Positions 17,136-25,908 of a stretch of 64,000 nucleotides of DNA are shown here, one piece after another (the first letter of the stretch is position 1; each line of letters starts with the position of its first letter). The DNA is from an uncultured Gammaproteobacteria bacterium (GTDB lineage Bacteria > Pseudomonadota > Gammaproteobacteria > DRJJ01): assembly GCA_947258795.1 (NCBI GenBank), contig CAMYJU010000006.1, positions 113,082-177,081 of the forward strand, in the 5' to 3' direction. The position numbers were made by a program, and so were the translations under genes. Under the pieces are notes generated by a model. It saw only the letters and a list, made by a program, of their open reading frames with translations. It did no database searches and was not told the origin of the DNA.

Positions 17136-17184
17136 AGGTCAGAAAGCACTTATTTAAATATAACCGAAAATGATGCTCAGACCT
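17136..17184. repeat. Dispersed palindrome, family A copy 5
   Basis: Degenerate copy: AAGGTCAGAAAGCAC at left and TGATGCTCAGACCT at right. It lies between the divergent cytochrome b561 remnant and the DUF2490-like gene. Confidence 0.7.
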
Positions 17185-17228
17185 CATTGTATTTCAAACT
17201 GGTGATTCACCAAACCTTGTTTTACTAT

Positions 17229-17906
17229 ATGCGAATGGTTCGGTATTCCACACATCACATTAGATTAGTTTCCACCTTACTCACAGCTATGCTCTTGTCG
17301 TTAACCGTACACGCAGCGGAGACCGGTTCCAGCCATAACCTGTTTTATCTTAATAAATTGAGTGACGATTCATTCTTCGTAGGCCGGGCCAATCTGGCTA
17401 CACGGGATGGCTTCTCGGATACCTTTTTCGGCTACGTCGATGCCAACTATCGCTATAAGCTGAGTGATCCCTGGTCAATTGAAGTGGGATATCGTCATGC
17501 TGTTCTTGAGCTGGGTAATCAATGGCGAGAAGAATACCGGCCTATGCTCGCACTTTACTGGCGCAGCATACTGGCCGGAGGTCAATTTTCAAATCGCAAC
17601 CGCATCGAATTGCGATACTTTGAAGGCAATGCACAAGACCGAGTACGCTACCGAAACGAATCGGTATGGACATCGTTAAACACCATTACCGATTACCAAG
17701 TCACACCTTTTATTGAAGAAGAGTTTTTTTACGACATTACTAATACTGAACTGAATATCAACTGGCTCACTTTTGGTATCTCAAAATTTTGGTCCAAGGG
17801 TAAGAAATGGAAGCTAGGTTATCGACTGCAATCGCAAAGATTCAATGGTGAGTGGGAAAACCGGCATGTACTGGTGACAGGGATAAGCATCTTTTCATTT
17901 GATTAA
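17229..17906 (+). CDS. DUF2490-like outer-membrane beta-barrel protein
   Basis: A 225-residue exported protein. The start at 17229 gives a conventional signal peptide (hydrophobic stretch RLVSTLLTAMLLSLTVHAA); an upstream in-frame ATG at 17187 begins within the palindromic repeat and is unlikely. The mature part alternates aromatic and polar residues in strand-like segments (FFGYVDANYRYKLS, RNRIELRYFEG, WKLGYRLQSQRF), as in DUF2490 and other small outer-membrane barrels. Function is unknown. It is a single gene with no obvious partner. Confidence 0.65.
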   Translation: MRMVRYSTHHIRLVSTLLTAMLLSLTVHAAETGSSHNLFYLNKLSDDSFFVGRANLATRDGFSDTFFGYVDANYRYKLSDPWSIEVGYRHAVLELGNQWREEYRPMLALYWRSILAGGQFSNRNRIELRYFEGNAQDRVRYRNESVWTSLNTITDYQVTPFIEEEFFYDITNTELNINWLTFGISKFWSKGKKWKLGYRLQSQRFNGEWENRHVLVTGISIFSFD

Positions 17907-18232
17907 ACTTAAATAACACACAGGGTCAATATTCCGTCACTTCCATGAAGATGGGAATCCATCCATCATTTCTTTTTGTATCCCCGACAAAACCTTTCTA
18001 GGATGACGACTAGGAATCTGATCTCATTTATCTATATCTACATGACAAGCCCTACAGAGAAAAATAATACACATGAAACCATAACAAATAAAAAGGAAAA
18101 ATATATAATGTTTCTGGATACTGGCAGACACTACCTATCTAGCTTTAAGCATCTTTGAACGTTTAGCCAGGAAATAACTGCTAAATAAGTTGCATAGGTG
18201 CGACCTCATTCATCTGTTATAGACTCTCTTTA
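17907..18232. other. Gap with decayed GTCATTCCC-type repeat
   Basis: No credible gene. Positions 17926-18015 contain a degraded form of the CGTCATTCCCGC...GCGGGAATCC interspersed repeat (here CCGTCACTTCCATGAAGATG then GGGAATCCATCC, later CCCCGACAAAACCTTTC and GGATGACG). The rest is AT-rich and featureless. A 60-codon frame crossing it is judged spurious. Confidence 0.5.
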
Positions 18233-19141
18233 TTACAACTTAAAACACTGCAAATCATCAGCAAACTGAATGGGCCCACGGTAATGTTGTTTGATAAACT
18301 GTGTTGTTTGCATTTCCTTGCCAAGGGTGCGTCGCATACGATGCGAAAGTAGCAGTTGCCCGACCTTTGCACGTGCTGCAATCTTCCCGATAACCGAGGG
18401 TGGCATGTGCAGATTTCGTGCGACACCACCCGTCTGCTCCGGGATTGCATTATGCGCCACCAACAAGTCGGCATTGGTGGCCAGTTTGGCGAGCGTATCA
18501 TAATCGTTATTCATATCCCCACTAAATACGACCGAAAATTTAGCCAGATCGACTCGCCATGCCAATGCGGGAATTGGTCCATGATGCACCGGTATCGCTG
18601 AGATCCTGTATACCGGTGTCGACAGCACCTTTTGTTTTGCCTTACCGTTGACATTTACATTAGAAGGGAGAACTTGATAGCTTTCCGATCCGTTAAGATA
18701 GTCGGATAAATATTGAAACGCTCCCTCTGCGTCAAGTAAACGCTGTACAAAGTTCACCGTCGATGGCATAAGATGATTTCCGGTTGGGCCATAGATGGGC
18801 AGGTCACGGTCACGCCCGGTAAAAAACGAGGCCTTAATCAGATAAGGTAAATCGGCGCTGTGATCGACATGTAGATGCGTCAACAGTATGACATCGAGAT
18901 CGTTAACCTGGGCTCCACTTTGTTCAAATCGCAGTAGACTACCGCCGCCCATATCCACCAGTACCCGTGCCTTGCCGTTATGCCATATCAGGTATCCAGA
19001 AGAGGCACGCTGATCAGTGATCTCCGGACCGCCTGATCCCAACACCTGTAACCAGACCCCGTGGTCTCCACATTGTTGCTCTGACCACGCTGGTGTGTGG
19101 ACCAAAACTATTAGGCAAAAATATAACCAGAACCGGGACAT
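18233..19141 (-). CDS. Exported metallo-beta-lactamase-fold hydrolase
   Basis: A 302-residue MBL-fold enzyme with a signal peptide (residues 1-20, ending near AWSEQQC). The metal-binding motif THLHVDHSAD (about residues 86-95) gives HxHxDH. A later Asp in FSGDMNND and a terminal His in LLSHRM complete the usual dinuclear site. It resembles arylsulfatase/RNase Z-type MBL proteins found in the periplasm rather than true beta-lactamases. Substrate unknown. Its stop codon lies in an otherwise empty region, and upstream on the same strand are two small enzymes with no clear functional relation. Confidence 0.82.
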   Translation of the reverse strand: MSRFWLYFCLIVLVHTPAWSEQQCGDHGVWLQVLGSGGPEITDQRASSGYLIWHNGKARVLVDMGGGSLLRFEQSGAQVNDLDVILLTHLHVDHSADLPYLIKASFFTGRDRDLPIYGPTGNHLMPSTVNFVQRLLDAEGAFQYLSDYLNGSESYQVLPSNVNVNGKAKQKVLSTPVYRISAIPVHHGPIPALAWRVDLAKFSVVFSGDMNNDYDTLAKLATNADLLVAHNAIPEQTGGVARNLHMPPSVIGKIAARAKVGQLLLSHRMRRTLGKEMQTTQFIKQHYRGPIQFADDLQCFKL

Positions 19142-19192
19142 GTTTAGACTTCCTTATTATATATTCGAATGATTTTAATTAACCACCGACAG

Positions 19193-19495
19193 CTACTCCG
19201 CAGCGATAATCACCTCATGCATTTCCAGCTTACCCTCTCCGGCAAATGCTTCCTTTGGCATTGGGTTGCTGTGCGCAAGCTTGAAATCCTCACTGCCTAC
19301 CCAGGCCTCAAAGGAAGCTTTGTCCTGCCATGTGGTTAACACGACATAAGGCGAATTGTCACTTTCAGGCTTGAGGATTTGCATACGCACAAAGCCCGGC
19401 TGTTTGTCGATCTGACCTGTACGTTGTCGAAAACGCTCTTCAAAGGCATCTTCCCAGCCTGATGCGACAGGGACTCGATTGGCGACAATAAACAT
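19193..19495 (-). CDS. ABM/IsdG-like small monooxygenase
   Basis: A 100-residue dimeric alpha/beta-barrel protein of the antibiotic-biosynthesis-monooxygenase superfamily, closest in pattern to HmoA/IsdG-type heme-degrading monooxygenases: FIVANRVPV at the start, FEERFRQRTGQIDKQPGFV, then YVVLTTWQDKASFEAW. The Asn in ANRV and the Trp in TTWQD match residues used by IsdG-like enzymes. Heme breakdown would fit an organism with elaborate iron storage, but a quinol or stress role is equally possible. It is the middle gene of three small minus-strand genes. Confidence 0.75.
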   Translation of the reverse strand: MFIVANRVPVASGWEDAFEERFRQRTGQIDKQPGFVRMQILKPESDNSPYVVLTTWQDKASFEAWVGSEDFKLAHSNPMPKEAFAGEGKLEMHEVIIAAE

Positions 19496-19570
19496 GATTA
19501 CTGCTCCGTTATTCTATCTATTCTAGTAATATTCTTATACTCTGGATTACCTGAAGTTTCCAAATTTATG

Positions 19571-19897
19571 TTATGCCTGCCAAACACCAAAGCCCTGCTC
19601 CTGTAGCCCAATGGCCAGCTCAACCTCCATTTCCTGAGCCGCTTCATAAGGCATCGGGTTATACACCTCATACAGCTCTGGCATCAAACGCAAACCATAT
19701 TCCCTAACATACCGGTTCGACTGGATGCCGGCCTTGTGCTTGTCAAAGCGGACATCGGGGTCCAGACCGGTCATACCCACATAGACACAAGGCTTGCCAT
19801 ATTCGTAGTCCGGATTACAACGCTTGAATTTGGGTTCATAGAGGACATCCTTCGAGAGCTCAATAACGTAGACATTGTGATGGTGACGCCGGCTCAT
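19571..19897 (-). CDS. GIY-YIG-like domain protein
   Basis: A 108-residue protein with a GIY-YIG-like core: NVYVIEL (about residues 8-14), then CVYVGMTGLDPDVRFDKHKAG (33-53) with Arg and His at the expected places, and YGLRLMPELYE. A conserved Glu follows in QEMEVELAIGL. Such stand-alone proteins occur in many proteobacteria; nuclease activity is plausible but unproven. It is a small minus-strand gene between the ABM-like gene and a palindromic repeat. Confidence 0.65.
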   Translation of the reverse strand: MSRRHHHNVYVIELSKDVLYEPKFKRCNPDYEYGKPCVYVGMTGLDPDVRFDKHKAGIQSNRYVREYGLRLMPELYEVYNPMPYEAAQEMEVELAIGLQEQGFGVWQA

Positions 19898-19938
19898 GAT
19901 TTAAATTTAAATAATTTCTGCAACAACATCAATCATTG

Positions 19939-19988
19939 AGGTCTGAGAACAATATTCTCTAATATTGGCAACAATTTCACTCTGACCC
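19939..19988. repeat. Dispersed palindrome, family A copy 6
   Basis: GAGGTCTGAGAACAATATTC, centre TCTAATATTGGC, right arm CAATTTCACTCTGACCC. It lies upstream of the GIY-YIG-like gene and downstream of a 61-codon gene. Confidence 0.8.
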
Positions 19989-20014
19989 TTATTATTCTGA
20001 TAAAGGCAGATTTG

Positions 20015-20200
20015 CTACGAGTCACTCGATTCATCCATAACCACTTCCGCCTTACCCAATTTTATCGATTTATCCAGCAAGGCTTTATCAAAAAGAACAG
20101 TTTCATAGGTAGTGTGATTAAGCAGCTTCCATTTATCTCCTGCATCCTCAATAACCTCCATCAACATACCGCTGATAATATATTTGCTGTTCATTTTCAT
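20015..20200 (-). CDS. Small uncharacterised protein (61 aa)
   Basis: A 61-residue frame beginning MKMNSKYIISG with a compact, SH3-like beta pattern (YIISGMLMEVIEDAGDKWKLL) followed by a charged helix (DKALLDKSIKLGKAEVV). Composition and codon use look like real coding sequence, and it fills an otherwise empty gap on the same strand as its neighbours. No family is recognised with confidence. The overlapping plus-strand frame has poor composition and is rejected. Confidence 0.5.
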   Translation of the reverse strand: MKMNSKYIISGMLMEVIEDAGDKWKLLNHTTYETVLFDKALLDKSIKLGKAEVVMDESSDS

Positions 20201-20227
20201 TGTGGGTTACCAGAATTTCCAATTTTA

Positions 20228-20273
20228 GAGGGTCGGTGACAAATCTTAATCATCCTCATTTCTCACCGACCTC
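20228..20273. repeat. Palindrome family C copy 1, terminator-like
   Basis: Strong stem GAGGGTCGGTGA / TCACCGACCTC (one bulge) around AATCTTAATCATCCTCATT, followed by TTTTATTT on the plus strand. It sits between the antiporter gene's stop (20287) and the small gene at 20015-20200. Two related copies lie at 21878 and 62556. Confidence 0.8.
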
Positions 20274-20286
20274 TTTTATTTACGAC

Positions 20287-21846
20287 TCAAGCTTTATCGG
20301 CGCTGGACAGGTGTTCCAGAGTGTTCTGTGCGAAGCCGGTGCCCACATCAGTGTAATAATTATGAATAATATCGGCCCCGGCATGTTTGAGCGGCTCGTA
20401 TTCTTCTTCAAAGACAATTGCCGCGGATATGGTGCCGGTAAAACCCAGTTTGCGTAACTGGCGTGTGGCCAGCACCTTGGCCTCCAGCTCCGGCATGGCC
20501 AACAAAATGGTATGCACGCCTTCCAGCTTGAGGTGTGACCAGAAACCGGGGTCTTCGGCATCGGCATACAATACCCGCCGGCCCTGGCTTAGATGCAGCT
20601 CAACCCTGACAGGGTCAGAGTCCAGGCCAATCACACGGTGCTGGTGACTGCAAAATACATCATAGGCACCCGTGCCCACGCGCCCCATGCCCATCACGAT
20701 GACATGGGAATGACCAATATTGATAGGCTCATCATCCGGATGACGTTTGCTGGTTTCGAAACGTTGCAAAAAGTGTTCAAGCCACTCATAAATTTCGTGT
20801 GAATGACGATTCAGCGGCGCACTGATCGCAAACGATATCGCCACCGCCACCGCCAGCAACACCATCCATTCCGAAGCAAACCAGCCCTGCTTCACTCCCA
20901 TATTCGCGACAATCAGGCCAAACTCACTGTACGTGGCCAGGCTTAACCCGGCGAGAAACGCACTGCGCGCGCGTAATCGGAACAGCAACAAGATAAAGAA
21001 AAACAGGATCGCCTTGATGGGCAACAAGGCATTAATCAACAGGGCCTGCTGCAGGATGGCAAAGTCCGGACGACCCAGCAAACCGATTTGCAGGAAAAAG
21101 CCAACCAGCAGCACCTCTTTCAGACTCCAGATGGAATTGGATAACTCTGTCGCGCGCCTGTGACTGGCCAGCATGACGCCGAGTAACAGGGCACCCAGCT
21201 CGGAACTCAAACCAAAGTACTCAAAACTGGCTCCGCCGACCACCAGCGCTAGCACCAGGCCATACAATACCACCAGCTCACCATGGCCCGTGTTGTCGAG
21301 TAAGCGGAATAACAACGGTCGCAGGAAAAGCAGCCCCAGCAGGACAACCGCCCACGGCGACGGAGTGATGCCGCTGCCCGCGCTCAATACCGCCACGGCC
21401 ACGAGATCCTGCACGATCAGGATGCCAATCGCCACCCGGCCATGAAAGGCACTCAATTCGCGCTTACTTTCCAGCACCTTAGCGGCCACCACGGTACTGG
21501 AAAATGCCAGGGCAATGGCTGCAATCAGCGCCAGCATAGGCTCCAGGTCGATGACGGTCACCATGATTAGGTACATCAGCCCCACGATGATGCCCATGTG
21601 CAGCAGGGAACCGGCAAGAATCTCCGGGCGCAACAGGGTGCGCAGTCGCAGCTTGAGCCCCACGCTGAATAGCAGCATCAGTACCCCGGCGTGGGCAACC
21701 TCCTTGAGAATGGCATTACTCTCATACCCCAGCGAACTCAGGGTAAACCCGGCGACCAGGTAACCAATCAACGGCGGCAAACCGACCTGGCGCACCAGCA
21801 ACCCCAATACAAAAGCAAAACTCAGCCAGATACCTGCTGTAAACAT
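20287..21846 (-). CDS. CPA2 cation:proton antiporter with RCK domain (KefB/YbaL-like)
   Basis: A 519-residue membrane protein. Residues 1 to about 370 form a twelve-helix Na+/H+ exchanger domain (motif AIALAFSSTVVAAKVLE, about 112-128, and ILIVQDLVAVAVL, about 147-159). Residues about 390-519 form an RCK/TrkA-N Rossmann domain (HVIVMGMGRVGTGAYDVF). Such proteins exchange K+ or Na+ for protons under control of a nucleotide or redox ligand. The RCK domain is shorter than in KefB/KefC and there is no KefF/KefG ancillary gene. It would fit osmotic and pH homeostasis. Confidence 0.88.
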   Translation of the reverse strand: MFTAGIWLSFAFVLGLLVRQVGLPPLIGYLVAGFTLSSLGYESNAILKEVAHAGVLMLLFSVGLKLRLRTLLRPEILAGSLLHMGIIVGLMYLIMVTVIDLEPMLALIAAIALAFSSTVVAAKVLESKRELSAFHGRVAIGILIVQDLVAVAVLSAGSGITPSPWAVVLLGLLFLRPLLFRLLDNTGHGELVVLYGLVLALVVGGASFEYFGLSSELGALLLGVMLASHRRATELSNSIWSLKEVLLVGFFLQIGLLGRPDFAILQQALLINALLPIKAILFFFILLLFRLRARSAFLAGLSLATYSEFGLIVANMGVKQGWFASEWMVLLAVAVAISFAISAPLNRHSHEIYEWLEHFLQRFETSKRHPDDEPINIGHSHVIVMGMGRVGTGAYDVFCSHQHRVIGLDSDPVRVELHLSQGRRVLYADAEDPGFWSHLKLEGVHTILLAMPELEAKVLATRQLRKLGFTGTISAAIVFEEEYEPLKHAGADIIHNYYTDVGTGFAQNTLEHLSSADKA

Positions 21847-21877
21847 GTCTCAACCACCTGTTTAATATGAATTTAAT

Positions 21878-21919
21878 GGGTTGGTGACGAATCTAGATCA
21901 TGCTCATTTGTCACCTACA
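21878..21919. repeat. Palindrome family C copy 2
   Basis: GGGTTGGTGACGAATC, centre AGATCATGCTC, right arm ATTTGTCACCTACACC, followed by a T-rich stretch. It matches the copy at 20228 at most positions and flanks the same antiporter gene on its other side. Confidence 0.7.
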
Positions 21920-22001
21920 CCATTTATTTTTTTCTCTGATCATATTATATGATCACAGACGACTGTTTAGTCTGCAATAGTCGTAACATTGACCTCGACT
22001 G

Positions 22002-22140
22002 TCAATATGGGTTACGAGTTTCGTGTTCCAACGAAGCACCGGGAACCGGCGGTACAGCTTCATGGTGACGGTGCATCGCCACCGCAATATGATTACCGCT
22101 GACCAGCAGACCGCTGGATGGGTCAAAAATCAGAAAATCA
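22002..22140 (-). pseudogene. C-terminal relic of an unidentified gene
   Basis: On the minus strand, an open frame of 45 codons reads with protein-like composition (DFLIFDPSSGLLVSGNHIAV, then MHRHHEAVPPVPGASLEHE) to a TGA at 22002-22004. There is no start codon; the frame runs straight into the family A palindrome at 22141. It therefore looks like the 3' end of a gene whose 5' part was lost at the repeat. The parent family is not recognised. Confidence 0.5.
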
Positions 22141-22190
22141 GGATCAGGGAGCAATTATTGCTTATATTAGTTAATATTGCTCTCTGACCA
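22141..22190. repeat. Dispersed palindrome, family A copy 7
   Basis: GGATCAGGGAGCAATTATTG, centre CTTATATTAG, right arm AATATTGCTCTCTGACC. It separates the gene relic on its left from the TorD-like gene on its right and lies where the latter's promoter would be expected. Confidence 0.8.
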
Positions 22191-22204
22191 CTATTTTTAA
22201 ATAT

Positions 22205-22879
22205 TTGGACACCCCAGAACAATTGGATAACCGTACCAGACACAACGAAGCCATTGCGTTTCTGTATGACGCATTCTCCATGGCCTTTTCCTATCCTGGA
22301 CATGAACTCTTCGCTTCCTTTGTTAACGGGAGTTTTGTCAGGGAAACCGAGCAATGCATCGACGCATTGATCGACCCAGACCCGCTCTCGAGGGCGTTAC
22401 AGGTATTTAAAAGGGCACTCGACTTACTGCCGCCTGATTTAACAAGCGAACAATTGGAAAGCGACTATATTGCGCTGTTCGAACTCAACAAAGCGCAAAC
22501 CCCGCTGTACCTCTATGCCCATCTCTACAGTGATAACGACCCGAATCCGGTCGCTGTGTATCAACACCTGATCGATATCTATCAAAGTACCGGCATCGAG
22601 CCCAGGAACGGGGAAGGTGTGGAAAAACCCGATCATCTTTCGGTGCAGCTTGAGTTCCAGGCGTATCTTTACCGGTTACTTGTGCAGTCGCTGCGCGGCG
22701 AAACGAATCAGACACCGGAAGCGATCGAGGCTACTATCAACAGTTTCCGCAAGGAACTGGCCTGGGTGCACAAATGGCTTGTTGCGTTCGAACAGCGAGG
22801 TGGCCATCCCCTGTACGCACCGTTGGGCAGAGTTCTGTGGGTGCTACTGGATACCTCAACACCCGCGACTGCGATTTGA
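22205..22879 (+). CDS. TorD/DmsD-family molybdoenzyme chaperone
   Basis: A 224-residue all-helical protein of the TorD family, which binds the Tat signal of molybdopterin oxidoreductases and aids cofactor insertion. Recognisable segments are FLYDAFSMAFSYPGHELF, the central DYIALFELNKAQTPLYLYAHLY (the family usually has xDYxxLFxG...P.Y.S) and EFQAYLYRLL. It converges with the polysulfide-reductase-like operon (12 bp between stop codons), whose PsrA-like subunit is its probable client. The first codon offered is TTG at 22205, immediately after a palindrome and without a visible RBS, so the true start is uncertain; an ATG at 22279 would remove the first helix. Confidence 0.8.
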   Translation: MDTPEQLDNRTRHNEAIAFLYDAFSMAFSYPGHELFASFVNGSFVRETEQCIDALIDPDPLSRALQVFKRALDLLPPDLTSEQLESDYIALFELNKAQTPLYLYAHLYSDNDPNPVAVYQHLIDIYQSTGIEPRNGEGVEKPDHLSVQLEFQAYLYRLLVQSLRGETNQTPEAIEATINSFRKELAWVHKWLVAFEQRGGHPLYAPLGRVLWVLLDTSTPATAI

Positions 22880-22890
22880 CACCCGCACAG

Positions 22891-24159
22891 CTAAAGCACG
22901 GTAAACTTTTCGGTTGCCTCGTTATAGCGAACCAGTAGATACCAGAGCAACAGCACTGCAAAACTCAACAGATATAACCAGCCCCAGCCACCAAAGACTT
23001 CGGGTAGAAACACCTGTTGACCCACCTTACTGACTTCCACCAGGTCTAGCGACATTTCCCGGGTCAGCAGATCCCAGCGTTTAACCACGGCACTGAACAG
23101 CGAACCGGTCCAGGAAAAGAAAAATACCGCGACCCAAAGCTTGATATGCCCTTCCCCCATTCGCCACAGGGATCCAGAAGCACAGCCACCTGCAAACACC
23201 ATACCGATGCCAAAGATGAATCCGCCCAACAGTGATCCTATCCAGAAGGTCGCCGGTATGGCAAGATAGGGGTCAACCGTTTCCTTTTGTAACAAGACAG
23301 AAGTGACCGGTATACCCAGCGCCAAGGCCAGTATCATCGCCTTGGTCATGGTGCCTTCACCGGTCATAAAAGGCTCACGGAATACCCTCGAAAAACAAAA
23401 GCGGGAACGATGCAACACGAAACCCAGCGCAAATCCCGCCAGAATGATAATACCGCGGTTAACCAGTTTCTGGTTGTCGGAACCGAACCAGAACACCGCC
23501 CAGGTGAAAACCAGTATCAGAACGAACAAACCCAGCAAGGGATAGTAACGCCGGTACGGACTGTCAGCGGAAACAACCGGTGGTGCGGTCCCCCAGCTGA
23601 TGTTTTCCATCACCCACAGCAACGCTTTCAGGCCGAGAAATGCGCCGGCCAGCAGGCCGGCCCACATCGCCCAGCCTGCGGGAGAAGCAAAAGTGAGGGG
23701 GGTGAAAAATCCACCTGTTGTGCAACCTCCCGCCAGGGATGCACCAACGCCCATGAGCATCCCGCCCAGCGCGCCCGTTAGTAGTTCCAGTTTCGGGGGA
23801 CGATTGATACGAAACTGCCGCGCCAGTAACGCCGCACAGAATGCACCGATCACCAGGGTGATATCCATCAGCGATATCCGATGCAACAAGGGACTGTCGA
23901 GTTCAGTCTTGATCCCGAGCACCGGCCCCAGACCGATCAGATTGTTGAACCAGTCACCCCACAGCTTAAGGCCACCGAAGACACCCCAAAACAAACCACT
24001 GGCGACCAGTACAGCGCTAATCACCACCAGCAGGATGGCGCCCAGGTAGGGCGACCACTCGCGAACGAATACAGCTTCATAGTCCTCGCGCACCCCGGCC
24101 AGCCATCTGAGGGAAGCGATTGCTCTGATGCCGCGGTCTCCAATTGTTGATTTACTCAT
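22891..24159 (-). CDS. YeeE/YedE-family sulfur-compound transporter
   Basis: A 422-residue inner-membrane protein with two homologous halves. Each carries the signature cysteine motif of thiosulfate/sulfur transporters: GGCTTGGF (about residue 155) and GGCASGSL (about 323). It probably moves thiosulfate or a polysulfide-like species across the membrane. It is the last gene of the operon with psrA-, psrB- and psrC-like genes (29 bp after psrC), and an AGGAGGG lies a few bases before its ATG. Its position suggests it supplies or removes the sulfur substrate of the neighbouring molybdoenzyme. Confidence 0.87.
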   Translation of the reverse strand: MSKSTIGDRGIRAIASLRWLAGVREDYEAVFVREWSPYLGAILLVVISAVLVASGLFWGVFGGLKLWGDWFNNLIGLGPVLGIKTELDSPLLHRISLMDITLVIGAFCAALLARQFRINRPPKLELLTGALGGMLMGVGASLAGGCTTGGFFTPLTFASPAGWAMWAGLLAGAFLGLKALLWVMENISWGTAPPVVSADSPYRRYYPLLGLFVLILVFTWAVFWFGSDNQKLVNRGIIILAGFALGFVLHRSRFCFSRVFREPFMTGEGTMTKAMILALALGIPVTSVLLQKETVDPYLAIPATFWIGSLLGGFIFGIGMVFAGGCASGSLWRMGEGHIKLWVAVFFFSWTGSLFSAVVKRWDLLTREMSLDLVEVSKVGQQVFLPEVFGGWGWLYLLSFAVLLLWYLLVRYNEATEKFTVL

Positions 24160-24188
24160 ATTCTTGCCCTCCTGTAGAAGGCCGCAAA

Positions 24189-25142
24189 CTACAGTCCGAT
24201 GGGATGGGTGATCTGACCGGCAATCACCACCACATAGCGCAGCATAAAACCACCGACAAGTACCACTACGGGCACCAGAATCTCGATTACCCGGTGACTC
24301 CTGTAGGCTCTGTGATACACGATACTCGGCACCAGGATGGCGAGTTCTATGATTCCCGGCACCAGCAGGCCCAGGACAACCACCCAGAACCAGAACAATA
24401 CCGAAAGTTCACCACCCGCCAGTATCACCGTTGCAGCTTCACGCACACTGCCGATGGTGAGGTGGGCGTACATCAGGAACAGGAAAATAGCCAGCAACTC
24501 GAGTCCGATCAGAAGTGTGTCGGTCGCCGACAGGATATACCCGCTTTCATGATAGTGAGCTTCAGCCTGTGCTGAAGCGTGTTTCCGATGTAACAGCGCG
24601 CGCACCAGAATAATGGATGCGACGCCGGTGGAGAGTGCGGAAAGGAAGAATAGCATAGCCAGCACCGGTGAGTTCCAGAACGGCCGAGCCGGCATCGCAC
24701 CCAACAGGACGCCGGTATAGATGGCAACACCGATACCAAGTGGAATCCCTACCCAGGCCGCCAGGCGCCGTAATCCATCCTGTTTGTCGCCCGGGCACGC
24801 ATCCTTGGACAGAAACGTAAACGCATACAGCACACTGATTCCCAGGAAGATTGTCAGCAACCAGGTGCCTATCGACATGGGCGAAAGGTTGATCACCGTG
24901 TATAGATTCAAGAAACGGAACCAGTGACCGGCCTGAAAGGAGCCCAGTTCAAAGACCAGCAAAGCACTGCCCAATGCGACCGGTATCGGTGCTATAAAAG
25001 CGCCATAACGGGCGATCGAAAAATACTTGCCGGATTGCCCGCCGCGCAACAGCACGGAGGCACTGGTCGTCAAAGCACCGGCACCCAGACCCGCCATGAA
25101 CAGGTAGGCAATCACCGGCATACCCCATGTTAGTTCGTGCAT
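24189..25142 (-). CDS. psrC: NrfD/PsrC-family quinone-interacting membrane subunit
   Basis: A 317-residue membrane protein with about eight to nine helices, of the NrfD/PsrC family, which exchanges electrons between the quinone pool and an iron-sulfur subunit. The N-terminus HELTWGMPVIAYLFMAGLGAGA is characteristic. It follows the ferredoxin-like gene by 3 bp with an ideal AAGGAGGT RBS inside that gene's end, showing tight translational coupling. It would anchor the periplasmic molybdoenzyme complex to the membrane. Confidence 0.9.
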   Translation of the reverse strand: MHELTWGMPVIAYLFMAGLGAGALTTSASVLLRGGQSGKYFSIARYGAFIAPIPVALGSALLVFELGSFQAGHWFRFLNLYTVINLSPMSIGTWLLTIFLGISVLYAFTFLSKDACPGDKQDGLRRLAAWVGIPLGIGVAIYTGVLLGAMPARPFWNSPVLAMLFFLSALSTGVASIILVRALLHRKHASAQAEAHYHESGYILSATDTLLIGLELLAIFLFLMYAHLTIGSVREAATVILAGGELSVLFWFWVVVLGLLVPGIIELAILVPSIVYHRAYRSHRVIEILVPVVVLVGGFMLRYVVVIAGQITHPIGL

Positions 25143-25145
25143 GGC

Positions 25146-25895
25146 TTACCTCCTTATGTTTTCGTCGCGGTGTGTGGTTACACGGATATACTGCCTGGGG
25201 AAGCGGATATCATGCTCATCCGCATAATCAAGCCCGATATAGAACACGTTCGGCAGCGTACCCATACCTGGGCGGAGCACACTCACCGCATTACTGGCAA
25301 CCATGCGCGAAATCGTGCTATCGGGATCATTGAGATCACCGAAGATTCGCGCCCTGTTGAAACAGGTTGCCACGCAGGCCGGCTCCTTGCCCTGTTCGAG
25401 ACGGTCCAGGCAGAAATCGCACTTGTCCACTGCACCTGTTTCCGGATTCAGAAAACGTGCGTCATAGGGACAGGCGTGAATGCAATACTTGCAACCGATA
25501 CAGACATCCGCGTCAACAGTGATGATTCCGTCATCGCGGATATGGGTCGCATTGGTCGGACAGACCGATACACACTGCGGGTCTGAACACTGGTTACACA
25601 AACGTGGCAGAAAGTGCAGGGTTGCATTCGGGAAGGTACCTTTCTCTGTATATTCGACCCAGGAACGATGTTTGCCTTCCGGCACATTGTTTTCACTACG
25701 ACAAGACACGCTACAGGCATGACATCCCACGCAGCGCCGCGTATCGATCAGCATGCCATAGCGCTTCTTGGGCTCGGTAATCGCGGCAACCGCCTGCACT
25801 GGTGTTGCCGAGGCGCCGACGGCCGCTGCCGCAGCACCGACACCCTTGAGAAAGCCCCGGCGGGATTGTTGGGTGGTCTTCAGTTTTTTGCTCAT
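25146..25895 (-). CDS. psrB: 4Fe-4S dicluster electron-transfer subunit (PsrB/TtrB-like), Tat-exported
   Basis: A 249-residue four-cluster ferredoxin. The start at 25895 (MSKKLKTTQQSRRGFLKGV) is preferred over an in-frame start at 25967 because it follows GAGGTAACGGCG and places the twin-arginine motif SRRGFLK near residue 11. Cysteine clusters: CVGCHACSVSC, CNQCSDPQC..C, CIGCKYCIHAC, CDFCL...C. It passes electrons between the catalytic subunit and PsrC. A Tat signal on this subunit as well as on the catalytic subunit is found in TtrB-like proteins. Confidence 0.9.
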   Translation of the reverse strand: MSKKLKTTQQSRRGFLKGVGAAAAAVGASATPVQAVAAITEPKKRYGMLIDTRRCVGCHACSVSCRSENNVPEGKHRSWVEYTEKGTFPNATLHFLPRLCNQCSDPQCVSVCPTNATHIRDDGIITVDADVCIGCKYCIHACPYDARFLNPETGAVDKCDFCLDRLEQGKEPACVATCFNRARIFGDLNDPDSTISRMVASNAVSVLRPGMGTLPNVFYIGLDYADEHDIRFPRQYIRVTTHRDENIRR

Positions 25896-25908
25896 CGCCG
25901 TTACCTCC

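Larger units (their letters stand above)
21847..22204. other. Intergenic region with two palindromes and a gene relic
   Basis: From left to right it holds a family C palindrome (21878-21919), AT-rich sequence likely to contain the antiporter promoter (leftward), a 45-codon C-terminal gene relic on the minus strand (22002-22140) and a family A palindrome (22141-22190) that directly abuts the relic and then the TorD-like gene. Confidence 0.6.

Noticed and set aside
17976..18158. 60-codon plus-strand frame
   Set aside because: It lies in a degraded interspersed repeat and has low-complexity composition without an RBS.
20012..20239. Plus-strand frame opposite the 61-residue gene
   Set aside because: Rich in His, Phe and Asn, as expected of an antisense shadow; the minus-strand frame has better composition and context.
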